Source: Mesorhizobium amorphae (GTDB lineage: Bacteria > Pseudomonadota > Alphaproteobacteria > Rhizobiales > Rhizobiaceae). From it: 64,000 bases of DNA. The notes beneath the pieces are model-generated. The model ran no database searches. It worked only from the letters and a program-made list of their open reading frames with translations, and was not told the DNA's origin. Position 1 is the first letter of the stretch. Each line of letters starts with the position of its first letter. The translations under genes were made by a program, and so were the position numbers. The DNA lies in assembly GCF_014843845.1 (NCBI RefSeq), contig NZ_JHQS01000063.1, positions 1-64,000 of the forward strand, read 5' to 3'. Shown in pieces: positions 43,652-52,487 of the stretch.

Positions 43652-43753
43652 TTTGTTACCTCCACTAAGTGAGCGACCGACATGGTTCGCCTTTCAACGG
43701 ACGCGCGTGATGCAGGTCCGGTGCCTGAAGGGGGCTGTCGAGTATCGATATTG

Positions 43754-43774
43754 CCAAAGCGGAATCCGCTTTGG
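43754..43774 (-). repeat. Near-perfect palindrome between permease and binding-protein genes
   Basis: CCAAAGCGG and CCGCTTTGG flank a 3-base centre (AAT), giving a 9-10-bp stem just 10 bases after the permease stop; a related TCCAAAGCGCT follows. In the operon mRNA it would form a stable hairpin 103 bases before the binding-protein start. It could protect or trim the message, or be a copy of a dispersed rhizobial repeat. Confidence 0.6.
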
Positions 43775-43784
43775 GTCCAAAGCG

Positions 43785-44861
43785 CTAAGCCCCGTAGTTC
43801 CTCTTCTGGTCGAGCATCACGGCGCCAACGATCAGGGCGCCCTTGAGCACTTGCTGGTAGTAGGATTGGATACCCATGAGATCGAGACCGTTGTTCATGA
43901 CGCCGATGATCAGCGCCCCGATCAATGTGCCGGTGACCCGGCCGACGCCTCCGGAAAGACTGGTTCCACCGATCACCACCGCCGCGATCGCATCGAGTTC
44001 ATAGGCGATGCCGGCCTGGGGAAGTGCGGAACCGGTACGCGCGCTGAGCAGCATTCCGGCGAAACCGGCAAGCCCGCCGGAGATGACGTAGACGACGAAC
44101 TGGATGCGGGTGATGTTGATGCCCGAGGTCCTTGCGGCATGCGGATTGCCGCCCACGGCATAGATGTAGCGGCCGAAACGGGTCCGGTTGAGGATCCACC
44201 ACGAGACGGCGAACACGATCGCGAGAATGATGACCGGAGCGGGTATGCCAAAGACGTCGCCCGTGCCGATCCAGCGGAAAGCCGGCGTCAGCGCGGGAAC
44301 GGGACGGCCGCCGCCGTAGATGAGGGTCAGCCCGCGCGCGGCCGAGAGCATGCCCAGCGTCGTCACGAAGGCCGGCACCGAAAACCGCGATACGATCAAG
44401 CCGGAGACGGCGCCGCAGGCAATGCCGACCAGCAGGCCGATGCCAAGCCCCAGGGCGACGGGATAGGGCGCGCCGGAAATTCCAGCGGTCGCGGAGCTGG
44501 TGACGAAACTGGCGCTGACGATGCCGGCAAGCGCGACAACCGAGCCGACGGAGAGATCGATGCCGCGGGTCAGGATGACGAAGGTCATGCCGATGGCGAG
44601 GACACCGTTGATCGAAGTCTGCAGCAGCACGTTCGAGATGTTGCCGGCGGTCAGGAAGAACTCGTTCGAGACCGACAGAACCGCCACCAGGATCAGGAAG
44701 GCGAGGAAGATGCCGTACTCCTGGACCAACAGCCGTCGCTGCTCGGAACCCAGCCAGCCCTTCGCCTTCTTGTCGTCGCCAACCGACATTACCGGCTCCT
44801 CCGCCATTGAGCGAACACCCTGTCCCGGTTCAGGTTGAAAGGTGGACGAGTGATTGGGCAT
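43785..44861 (-). CDS. Sugar/polyol ABC transporter permease (RbsC type)
   Basis: A 358-residue inner-membrane permease with about ten membrane segments. Family landmarks are GMTFVILTRGIDLSVGSVVA, TLGMLSAARGLTLIY, and AVGGNPHAARTSGIN. The start at 44861 is set by GGGAGGAAACAG; it overlaps the 3' end of the ATPase gene by 32 bases, so the proteins are translationally linked. The N-terminus has an unusually long soluble stretch of about 45 residues before the first membrane helix. Confidence 0.9.
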   Translation of the reverse strand: MPNHSSTFQPEPGQGVRSMAEEPVMSVGDDKKAKGWLGSEQRRLLVQEYGIFLAFLILVAVLSVSNEFFLTAGNISNVLLQTSINGVLAIGMTFVILTRGIDLSVGSVVALAGIVSASFVTSSATAGISGAPYPVALGLGIGLLVGIACGAVSGLIVSRFSVPAFVTTLGMLSAARGLTLIYGGGRPVPALTPAFRWIGTGDVFGIPAPVIILAIVFAVSWWILNRTRFGRYIYAVGGNPHAARTSGINITRIQFVVYVISGGLAGFAGMLLSARTGSALPQAGIAYELDAIAAVVIGGTSLSGGVGRVTGTLIGALIIGVMNNGLDLMGIQSYYQQVLKGALIVGAVMLDQKRNYGA

Positions 44862-46308
44862 CTGTTTCCTCCCGGCTGAAGATCCCGGCGCTCCTGCCGG
44901 CCCGCATCACCATGATCCGGTCCGACATGCCGAGAACTTCATCGATTTCAGAAGAGATCATCACCACCGTGCCGCCGGCGGCGGCGAAGTCGCTGATGAT
45001 ACGATAGATCTCACGCTTGGCACCGACGTCGACGCCGCGGGTCGGCTCGTCCAGCAGCAGGACTTTCGGGCTGCGCAGGAACCATTTGCCGAGCACCACC
45101 TTCTGCTGGTTGCCTCCCGAAAGACCGGAGACCGGCATGGTGTCGCGCGCCGCCTTGATCTGGAACTGATCGCGCATGTCGCGGCTTGCCCGCGCCTCGC
45201 GAGCCCGGTCCATGGCAAAGGCGGGGCTCATTTCGGGCAGGCTCGCCATGCAGATGTTGGCGCGCACGGAATCGGAGAGATTGAGACCGGTCAGCTTGCG
45301 GTCCTCGGTGACCAGCGCCAGGCCAAGCGCCATGGCGTCCGCCGGCTTGGAGATGGTGACTTCGGCGCCGTCGACCGTGACGCGTCCCGCCGACGGTTTG
45401 TCGAGCCCGAACAGGCAGTTGAAGATTTCCGTTCGCCCGGCGCCCATCAGGCCGTAAATGCCGAAGATCTCGCCCTTTCGGGCCGAGAAGGAGATGTCCT
45501 CGATCTTGTTCGGGCAAGAGAGGGCGACGACCTCGATGCCGGTTTCCGGCGTCGGCGCGTTGGTCTTGACGTACTCCTCCGACAGCTCGCGCCCGACGAT
45601 CATGCGGATGAGGCCGGGCCGGTCGATGTCGGCAAGCGCCCCGCTGCCGACATAGGCGCCGTCGCGAAAGACCGTGTAGGAATCGGCGATCTGGAAAATC
45701 TCCGACAGGCGGTGTGAGACATAGACGATGCCGCGCCCTTGCGTCTGCAGCCGGCGGATCGCGTCGAAGAGGTGTTGGGCCTCCCGCTCGCCGATCGCCG
45801 ACGTCGGCTCATCCATGAAGATGACCTCCGCGTCGTGACTGAGCGCCTTGGCGATCTCGACCAACTGCATCTGCGCGACCGAGAGGTTCATCATGTAGCT
45901 TGTGGCGCGAATATCGAATTCGAGATCGTCCAGCAGCTTTTGCGCGGACCGGTTCATCGCCCGGAAATCGATGCCGCCGAAGCGCGCCTTGGGCTCGCGG
46001 CCGAGATAGATGTTTTCGGCGACCGTCATGTGGGGAACGGGGCTGAGTTCCTGTTCGATGATGGCAATGCCCGAGGCCAGTGCGTCGGCCGGGCTTGTGA
46101 ATTCCACCTCCTTGCCGCGACGGCGGATGGCGCCGGCATCGCGCTTGAAGATGCCCATCAGGATCTTGAGGAAGGTCGACTTGCCGGCGCCGTTGCCGCC
46201 GCAGAGTGCATGAACCGTGCCGGCTCGAAGCTGAAAGCGGCCGTCGCGCAAGGCGGCGACGCCACCAAAGGACTTTTTCAGCCCTTCCACCTCGAGCAAA
46301 AGCTCCAC
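44830..46308 (-). CDS. Sugar/polyol ABC transporter ATP-binding protein (RbsA type)
   Basis: A 492-residue double ABC ATPase. The first cassette has GGNGAGKSTFLK (Walker A) and FMDEPTSAIGERE. The second has the degenerate GLMGAGRTE and the signature LSGGNQQKVVLGKWF with LLLDEPTRGVDVGAK, as usual in RbsA/XylG proteins. I chose GTG 46308 because GGAGGAG lies 6-8 bases upstream; a longer frame to 46392 lacks any signal. It is the first gene of the operon and faces a tandem palindromic site about 80-110 bases upstream. Confidence 0.9.
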   Translation of the reverse strand: MELLLEVEGLKKSFGGVAALRDGRFQLRAGTVHALCGGNGAGKSTFLKILMGIFKRDAGAIRRRGKEVEFTSPADALASGIAIIEQELSPVPHMTVAENIYLGREPKARFGGIDFRAMNRSAQKLLDDLEFDIRATSYMMNLSVAQMQLVEIAKALSHDAEVIFMDEPTSAIGEREAQHLFDAIRRLQTQGRGIVYVSHRLSEIFQIADSYTVFRDGAYVGSGALADIDRPGLIRMIVGRELSEEYVKTNAPTPETGIEVVALSCPNKIEDISFSARKGEIFGIYGLMGAGRTEIFNCLFGLDKPSAGRVTVDGAEVTISKPADAMALGLALVTEDRKLTGLNLSDSVRANICMASLPEMSPAFAMDRAREARASRDMRDQFQIKAARDTMPVSGLSGGNQQKVVLGKWFLRSPKVLLLDEPTRGVDVGAKREIYRIISDFAAAGGTVVMISSEIDEVLGMSDRIMVMRAGRSAGIFSREETDAQSLVHLST

Positions 46309-46386
46309 GCCGTTCTCCTCCCACGCATTCGGCAACCCCGTTTGGGGTGATCGACACCAGAGCTCCCCGTCTCCAAATGTCGACGC

Positions 46387-46419
46387 TGACAATAGTCAGA
46401 TCGTGATCGACAAATGTCA
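46387..46419. promoter_or_regulatory. Tandem palindromes YGACAAWWGTCA, candidate operator of the SorC-DhaK regulator
   Basis: TGACAATAGTCA at 46387-46398 and CGACAAATGTCA at 46408-46419 share the consensus YGACAAWWGTCA and are 21 bp apart, two helical turns. Each is near-palindromic (GAC/GTC arms). They lie in the divergent promoter between the polyol transporter operon and the FAD-linked dehydrogenase. SorC-class regulators bind tandem sites as tetramers, so the operon's own regulator fits. The link is inferred. Confidence 0.6.
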
Positions 46420-46563
46420 AGTGAATGATTTTGCGATGCCTGGATTGACGGTTTTCCGCCGTGCGTCCAACCTCATTGGCAAAAGTAAATTCATGCCGCT
46501 GACCAAGGCTCTGCCCCCAGGCAGGACGCCGGGAACAGGCTTCTTCCAGGACATCCAGACCCT

Positions 46564-47961
46564 ATGACGCGACCGGTGGAACAGCTTCTTACCCAGCTCC
46601 ATGCGCGGTTCGACACCGCTTCTGTCCTGGTTGGTGACGCGGTCGATCCGCGTTACAGCGACGACCTTTCCGGAAAGAATGGAGTGCGCCCCGAGCTCGT
46701 CCTGCGTCCGCGCACCACGACGGAGGTGGCTGAGATGCTGCGGCTCTGCAACGGCATCGGACAGCGGCTTGTCGTCCATGGCGGCCGCACTGGCCTTGCC
46801 GGTGCGACGCGCGTCGAGCCGGGCGAGGCGGTGCTGTCGCTAGAGCGGATGACGGCGATCGAGGCGCCAGACCGCGAGGCAGCGACAATCGTCGCCGAAG
46901 CCGGCGTGCCGCTGGAGGTGGTTCAGGACGCGGCCGATGCGGCCGGCCTGCTGTTCGGCGTCGATATCGGGGCGCGGGGAACGGCCACCGTGGGCGGCAA
47001 TGTCGCCACCAATGCCGGCGGCATTCGCGTGCTGCGCTACGGCATGTACCGCGCCCAGGTTCTGGGTCTGGAAGCGGTGCTGGCGGACGGATCGATCCTG
47101 ACCTCGCTAAAAGGTCTGCCCAAGGACAATTCCGGTTACGATCTCAACCAGCTCTTCATCGGCAGCGAAGGCACGCTGGGCGTGGTCACGCGCGCCTGCC
47201 TGCGGCTGCACCCGAAGCCGGCCACGGAGGTCAATGCCTTCTGCGCGCTCGCCTCGCTGGAAGCGGCCATCGCGCTGCTCGGGCTGCTCAGGCAACGGCT
47301 CGGACCGTTGCTTTCGGCTTATGAGGTGAACTTTTCGCCGCTCTACGGCGCCATGGTCGCCGGCATGCAGGCCCCAGCGCCGCTGCCTGTCGGTTCGCCC
47401 GTCTATGTGCTGGCCGAGATACAGGGCACCGAGCCGGACCGGGACAGCGAGCGGTTCGCCGCGGTGTTGATGCAGGCCGTCGAGGAGGGCGTGATCGACG
47501 ACGTGGTCGTCTCGCAGTCGCCACGCGAGTTCCGCGCACTGTGGGACGTGCGGGAAGACGCCAACCGCTTCCTGTTTTCGATCGAGGGCCTGGTCGGCGT
47601 CGACATCAGCATCCCGCTGGCGCGGATGGCAGCGTTCCTTCGAGATGCGGAAGCCGCGATCCGCACCGTCGACCGCAATGCCGAGATCTACGTCTTCGGT
47701 CATCTCGGCGACGGCAATCTCCACTATCAGGTGCAGACCAGCGAGCCGGCAATGGCCTATGACATCATCTATCGGGGCGTGGCCGCCGCCGGCGGCGCCG
47801 TCTCGGCCGAACACGGCATCGGCCTCGACAAGAAGAAGTGGCTGCACCTGGTGCGCAGCGAAGCCGAAATCGCCGCCATGCGGCGCCTGAAGGCGGCCTT
47901 CGACCCCAACAACATCCTCAATCCCGGGCGGATATTCGACCCTGCGCCCCGAGGTTTCTAA
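46564..47961 (+). CDS. FAD-binding 2-hydroxyacid dehydrogenase (GlcD/D-lactate type)
   Basis: A 465-residue FAD-linked oxidoreductase with a PCMH domain (VVHGGRTGLAGATRVEPGE, GGNVATNAGGIRVLRYG) and an oxidase C-terminal domain (VFGHLGDGNLHYQ, SAEHGIGLDKKKWL). It ends normally with ILNPGRIFD plus seven residues, unlike the extended paralogue at 27949-29520. D-lactate, glycolate or D-2-hydroxyglutarate are typical substrates. It is divergent from the polyol operon and shares its tandem palindromic promoter region, which suggests it may oxidise a hydroxy acid produced by that pathway. Confidence 0.87.
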   Translation: MTRPVEQLLTQLHARFDTASVLVGDAVDPRYSDDLSGKNGVRPELVLRPRTTTEVAEMLRLCNGIGQRLVVHGGRTGLAGATRVEPGEAVLSLERMTAIEAPDREAATIVAEAGVPLEVVQDAADAAGLLFGVDIGARGTATVGGNVATNAGGIRVLRYGMYRAQVLGLEAVLADGSILTSLKGLPKDNSGYDLNQLFIGSEGTLGVVTRACLRLHPKPATEVNAFCALASLEAAIALLGLLRQRLGPLLSAYEVNFSPLYGAMVAGMQAPAPLPVGSPVYVLAEIQGTEPDRDSERFAAVLMQAVEEGVIDDVVVSQSPREFRALWDVREDANRFLFSIEGLVGVDISIPLARMAAFLRDAEAAIRTVDRNAEIYVFGHLGDGNLHYQVQTSEPAMAYDIIYRGVAAAGGAVSAEHGIGLDKKKWLHLVRSEAEIAAMRRLKAAFDPNNILNPGRIFDPAPRGF

Positions 47962-48238
47962 CCCCGGCAGATCGAGCATCGGCTTGGCTCTATGCCGACG
48001 CACTGCGCTGCAAATGCATGAAGGATGGCGCCGGTACGCTCGAAACCGTCGACATCATTGCGGACAGCCCGGCTCTGAGCTAATTTAGACCCTGATCAGA
48101 CGAGGAATGTGCCCGCTGTCGCGACGGCTTTTCTCTCTCTCTTTTTCTGTCTCGGCAGACTGTGACCTCTTTAACAGACCTCGATACCGCAAGCTGCATT
48201 CTTGTGGTCTCCAGGTAATAGCAGTTAAGGAATCTGCC

Positions 48239-50788
48239 ATGCTCCGATGCTGCGCGTTCATTGCAGCCTTGATCCTCACGGGGTTCACGGCATTCGAAGC
48301 TCGCGCCGATCGAAGGGTTGCCTTTGTCATTGGCAATTCCGATTACCGGGACATTCCGGCGCTGAAGAACCCGGACAGGGATGCCGAGGACGTATCCAAG
48401 ACGTTTCGGCTGGCCGGTTTCGAGGTCTTCGTCGCCAAGGATCTTACCAAGCTCCAATTCGAGGAGCAGTTTCGCAACTATCTCTCGGCGGCGGACGGCG
48501 CGGATCTGTCGGTCGTCTACTATTCAGGCCATGGTTTTCAGGTCGGTGGCGAAAATTTCCTGATCCCGGTCGATGCCTCGTTGAAAAAGGCGGCGGACAT
48601 CGAGGTCCAGGCCATCAAGCTCAACGATGTGCTGGAGCAGTTGCGTTCGAAGTCGAAGATCCAGGTGATCATCCTCGATGCCTGCCGCAACAATCCATTT
48701 CCGCGCAAGGATTACTGGCTGCGAGACCAGCTTCTCACCGCAGGGAATACCGGCCTTGCGCAGGTGCGAAGCTCGCTGAACACCTTGATTGCCTTTGCCA
48801 CCGAACCCGGGGCGGTTGCCTATGACGGCACCGGCGACCTCAGCCCGTTCTCGGCGGCGTTCTCGCGTCGCGCGCTCGCGCCGAACCAGGAGATCCGCAC
48901 TGTCATGGCGGCTGTGCGCCGGGATGTGGTCGAGGCCACGAAAGGCGTGCAGGTTCCCTGGGAAAACTCGTCGCTGATCGACGAAGTTGTGTTCATGCGC
49001 CGCGCCAACCGCCCATCGCTGCCGCCGGTGCTGGAGAAGGTCGTGTTGTCTGGGGTCGGCCCGGTCGATCTCGGCCTGCCGGAACCAGTCGATGTCGACG
49101 GCGGAACAATCACCGTGAGTATCGAGAGACCACCCGCGCTCGGGCGCCTGATGCTGGACGGCAAGCCTGTCGAGGCGGGCGAGCCCATCCAGGGCAGGGA
49201 CCTGCCACGCCTGAAGATGGATGTCCCCAAGGGGGTCGCCACGCAGGACGAGGTGGACATGCTGGCCTATGCCACGCATGACAATTGGGGCGGCCAATCC
49301 CAGGGCATACTGGTGTTCCGCGTCAAAAGCGGCGAAGGCGCCGAGGGCCAGCAGGTCATGGCTTCGCTCGAGGCCGAGCAGAAGCAACAGGTGCTGGAGC
49401 GCGGCATTCACATCACCGGCGCGGCCGAGGCGATCGAGAACCGCGACATCGATGTTCCGGTCGGTGTCGGCCCGGTGGCGCTGAACCTGGATTTCCCGAC
49501 CGACGATCCGGCGGTCAGTCTGAAGGTTTCGGGGTATCCGGCGACGGGAACACTCTCGCTGCCGGATCGAACCCTGTCGCCCGAATCGAGCCTGGTGGCC
49601 GGTGAAGTCGACCATTTGCGCTACGAGCCCCAGATCGGCGCCGGCGCGCCGGTCACGGTCGGCTTCGAGATCCGGGCGGACGCCAGCTCGTCCAAGCCCG
49701 CCACGATGAAATTGTCGCCGACGGTCGACCCCTGCGATACGGCCGCCGGAGAACCGCTCGACCTGCAAGGTGTCGTCCCCGGCCTGCTGCCGAATGAAAT
49801 CGGCGCCAAGGCGGTGGAAGTCTGCGAGGCCGCGGTGAAGGCTTATCCGGATGTGCCGCGCTTTCGCTACGAACTGGGGCGCGCGCTGCTTGCGGCCGGC
49901 AAGGTCGAGGAAGCGAAGACGGCCGTCGAGGAGGCCGCCAAGAAGGGACATGTGCGCGCCGTGTTCGAACTCGGCTACATGTATGCGACCGGAACCGGAA
50001 TGGCCATCGACCGCACGCAAGCCAATGCCCTCTACAAGGCGGCGGCCGACAAGGGCGATCCCTATGGCATGACGTCCTGGGGCCGCGCCCTGTTCAATGG
50101 CTATGGCGTCAAGCCCGATACGGCCAAGGGCCTGGACCTGCTGCTCAAGGCGGCGGCGATGGGGCATACCTACGCCATGAACGATCTCGCCGCGATCTTC
50201 ACCGAGGGCCGCAACGGCGTGACCGCCGATGCGGCTCGTGCCGTCGCCTTCCTGGAGGCCGGCGTGCAGCGGCAGGACATGTATTCGATGAACCTGCTCG
50301 GCCGCAATTACCTCAGCGGTCAGGGCGTGGAAAAAGACCCGAAGCAGGCGCAGGCGCTTTTCCAGAAGGCGATGGAGCTTGGCCAGCCTTACGCTCCGGC
50401 CAGCCTTGCGCGCATGTACCGGGATGGCGTTGGCGTAGAGCAAGATCTCGCCGAAGCGCAAAGACTGTTCGAGTTGGCAACCGCGCGCGGCGATCAGTCC
50501 GGTGCCTATGACCGCGCGGCGCTCGAACTGCAAAAGGGCGACAAGGTCGATCAGGCCGTCGCCGTGCGTTTCCTTGCATTCGCGGTCGCGCTCGATCAGC
50601 GCAAGGAGTTGCCGGACGCCCCGAAGATACTGGCGCAATTTGGAGCGAAGCCGAAAACGGCGGCGCTGGAAGAGCTGCGCCAGGAACTCAAGTCGAAGAT
50701 TCCCGCGTCCGGTTCGCTGGACGCCCAATTGGTCAAAGTGGCCAGGCGAGTCTGGGAAGAAGCCAATCCGCGTCGGGACGTGTTTTGA
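48239..50788 (+). CDS. Exported caspase-fold peptidase with Sel1 repeats
   Basis: An 849-residue protein. A signal peptide (CCAFIAALILTGFTAFEARA) leads into a caspase/metacaspase domain at about residues 24-260, with the catalytic His in YYSGHGFQV near 98 and the Cys in ILDACRNNP near 149. A middle region of about 250 residues has no family I recognise and looks beta-rich. Sel1-like repeats occupy about residues 535-760 (FELGYMYATGTGM, GRNYLSGQGVEKDPKQA, ARMYRDGVGVEQDLAEAQ). TAAGGA precedes ATG 48239. It overlaps the following lipoprotein-like frame and lies in the T6SS-flanking region. Confidence 0.88.
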   Translation: MLRCCAFIAALILTGFTAFEARADRRVAFVIGNSDYRDIPALKNPDRDAEDVSKTFRLAGFEVFVAKDLTKLQFEEQFRNYLSAADGADLSVVYYSGHGFQVGGENFLIPVDASLKKAADIEVQAIKLNDVLEQLRSKSKIQVIILDACRNNPFPRKDYWLRDQLLTAGNTGLAQVRSSLNTLIAFATEPGAVAYDGTGDLSPFSAAFSRRALAPNQEIRTVMAAVRRDVVEATKGVQVPWENSSLIDEVVFMRRANRPSLPPVLEKVVLSGVGPVDLGLPEPVDVDGGTITVSIERPPALGRLMLDGKPVEAGEPIQGRDLPRLKMDVPKGVATQDEVDMLAYATHDNWGGQSQGILVFRVKSGEGAEGQQVMASLEAEQKQQVLERGIHITGAAEAIENRDIDVPVGVGPVALNLDFPTDDPAVSLKVSGYPATGTLSLPDRTLSPESSLVAGEVDHLRYEPQIGAGAPVTVGFEIRADASSSKPATMKLSPTVDPCDTAAGEPLDLQGVVPGLLPNEIGAKAVEVCEAAVKAYPDVPRFRYELGRALLAAGKVEEAKTAVEEAAKKGHVRAVFELGYMYATGTGMAIDRTQANALYKAAADKGDPYGMTSWGRALFNGYGVKPDTAKGLDLLLKAAAMGHTYAMNDLAAIFTEGRNGVTADAARAVAFLEAGVQRQDMYSMNLLGRNYLSGQGVEKDPKQAQALFQKAMELGQPYAPASLARMYRDGVGVEQDLAEAQRLFELATARGDQSGAYDRAALELQKGDKVDQAVAVRFLAFAVALDQRKELPDAPKILAQFGAKPKTAALEELRQELKSKIPASGSLDAQLVKVARRVWEEANPRRDVF

Positions 50789-50802
50789 TCAACTGGGAGG
50801 CA

Positions 50803-51102
50803 ATGGTGGGCAGGACATTGAAGCAGGCAATCATCGGAACAATTTTGTCCGGCCTTGTGGCGGGACTCATGGGCTGCACGTCCTTGGTGCCCCAGCCTGA
50901 ACCTACGCCGCTGGTGGCGAAGCCCCAGCCGAAGGTCGTTCGCACGGTGCCGTCGCCAAAGGTCTTGAAGAAGAAAAACGTCACCACCAAGAAAGTGGTC
51001 GAACCGGTTGAGGTGGTCCAGCCGGTTGAAGCCCCTGTAAAGCCTGTCGTTCCCACTTTGGGCGGAAGCGGCGGCGGCGGCGGCGGCGGCTGGGGAGGTT
51101 GA
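50803..51102 (+). CDS. Small lipoprotein with Pro/Val/Lys-rich linker and glycine tail
   Basis: A 99-residue protein of unknown function. Its N-terminus is a type II signal peptide with lipobox GLMGC near residue 25, so it is probably lipid-anchored. The rest is a Pro/Val/Lys linker ending in a run of glycines (GGSGGGGGGGWGG). GGGAGG is very close to ATG 50803, so GTG 50806 could be the true start. It follows the caspase gene by 14 bases and is probably co-transcribed. Confidence 0.65.
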   Translation: MVGRTLKQAIIGTILSGLVAGLMGCTSLVPQPEPTPLVAKPQPKVVRTVPSPKVLKKKNVTTKKVVEPVEVVQPVEAPVKPVVPTLGGSGGGGGGGWGG

Positions 51103-51139
51103 TCAGTAGGTGTTAGCGGGCAGGCGTTTCCGCCTCGGG

Positions 51140-51730
51140 CTAATACGTAGCCGCTGATTGGTGCAGCGCATCGATTTCCGCCATCTGGATGCCCATCTCG
51201 ACAAAGGCGGAGAGAACGGCAGAACGGTCATCGAGCGCGACGCGCGCCAGTCCGGCCAGAATCCCTGCGTTGACGGCATGGGCGGCTGGGAAGGGTTGCA
51301 GGTCCGATGCCGCTGCCGGCTCCGCGGCCGCCGGGCCGATATCATCCCATCCCGCGGCCAGGGCGATCCAGCCGCCCGGCGTTACCGGCTGCATTGCGGC
51401 GGCCGTGCTCACCGCCGCGCGATGGTGAGGACTGTCGGGTTCGCCGACCCGATCGCGAACCAATGCGAGCAGTTCCTGGTCATTCCCGTCCAGCAGTTCG
51501 GTCAGATGGCTCAGGCACTCATGCGCCCACCAGAGTGCGGCCCGCTCGGGAAGCAGATAGGCGCAGAACGTGATCGCCTCCTCCGGCACGCGGCCGGCGA
51601 GGAGGGTGCGGCAGAACTCGATCGAAGCCTGTTCGGTCGGCGCCGTGCGCATGTCCCTGGCAATAGCGGGACAAGCCATGAAAAGATCCCGTGCCGTTCT
51701 GAATCGGAGCCCGTTGGCCATGGCCGCCAC
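51140..51730 (-). CDS. Hypothetical protein, 196 aa, T6SS-region type
   Basis: I do not recognise this with confidence. It is a soluble, Ala-rich, mostly helical protein without signal peptide or membrane segment. A central motif reads FCAYLLPERAALWWAHECL. Similar small proteins are found beside T6SS clusters (a DUF6931-type protein is possible). The start is GTG 51730 after GGGGAAAGC, with an in-frame ATG at 51721. It is convergent with the lipoprotein gene and divergent from the OmpA-domain gene. Confidence 0.65.
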   Translation of the reverse strand: MAAMANGLRFRTARDLFMACPAIARDMRTAPTEQASIEFCRTLLAGRVPEEAITFCAYLLPERAALWWAHECLSHLTELLDGNDQELLALVRDRVGEPDSPHHRAAVSTAAAMQPVTPGGWIALAAGWDDIGPAAAEPAAASDLQPFPAAHAVNAGILAGLARVALDDRSAVLSAFVEMGIQMAEIDALHQSAATY

Positions 51731-51902
51731 GCTTTCCCCAGGGAATATACGCCACTCAAGCGCCCGGCGAGGCGCGGGTCAAGTCTCTCCTTTGGCTAGG
51801 CCGAGGCCGGCCGGCCGCGTGCGTTTGTTCACAGACAATCGCCGCAAGATTTGGTATAATCCGCGGCTGGCAAGATCGGATGCTCAGACAGGAGTAACCG
51901 CA

Positions 51903-52439
51903 ATGAATTTCGGCAGTTCAGCCCTCGTGTTGGCGGTCGTGGTTTTTGCGACCCACGCCTCCGCCGATCCAACTCAGAAATCGGAAGACATCGTGAAGTT
52001 CTTTGCCGGAGCCGGCAATCTCGGCGCGGCGCGCGGCATCTGCGTCGGCACCGAGGAAGAGTGCGGCAGCAAGAGCGAGACGAACAAGGCGCCGGCCAAG
52101 AAATCCAGCCTCGACATGCTGATCAATTTCGGACTGGATTCCGCCGAGCTCGACGCGACCGCCCGCTCCGAGCTCGACGAGTTCGCCAAAGCGCTGAAAG
52201 ACAGCCGGTTGAGCACACTCAGCTTCGTCGTCGAGGGTTACACCGATGCCTCCGGCTCGGCCCGCTACAATGAGGGACTGTCGCAACGAAGGGCAAAATC
52301 GGTGACCGCCTTCCTGACGTCCAGCGGTGTCGAGGCAGCCCGCATCAAGGCGATTGGCATGGGCGAAAACAATCCGCGCGCCCCCAATCCCTATGATCCG
52401 GTCAACCGACGGGTGGAGATGCGCATAAGCGCGCAATAA
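51903..52439 (+). CDS. OmpA-domain periplasmic/outer-membrane protein
   Basis: A 178-residue exported protein. It has a signal peptide (SSALVLAVVVFATHASA) and a short linker with a Cys pair (ICVGTEEECG). An OmpA C-terminal peptidoglycan-binding domain spans about residues 75-178, with INFGLDSAELDATARSELD, the VEGYTDASGSARYNEGLS Asp and SQRRAKSV. CAGGAG lies 8-9 bases before ATG 51903. It should bind peptidoglycan non-covalently. Monocistronic between divergent and convergent genes. Confidence 0.88.
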   Translation: MNFGSSALVLAVVVFATHASADPTQKSEDIVKFFAGAGNLGAARGICVGTEEECGSKSETNKAPAKKSSLDMLINFGLDSAELDATARSELDEFAKALKDSRLSTLSFVVEGYTDASGSARYNEGLSQRRAKSVTAFLTSSGVEAARIKAIGMGENNPRAPNPYDPVNRRVEMRISAQ

Positions 52440-52487
52440 CCAGCGCCGGCGCCTGTCGCGCCGGGCTGTCGAACAGAGCCCGGTCCG

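Noticed and set aside
48524..50728. A 734-codon minus-strand frame opposite the caspase/Sel1 gene
   Set aside because: The sense strand has signal peptide, catalytic motifs and repeats; the antisense product has none.
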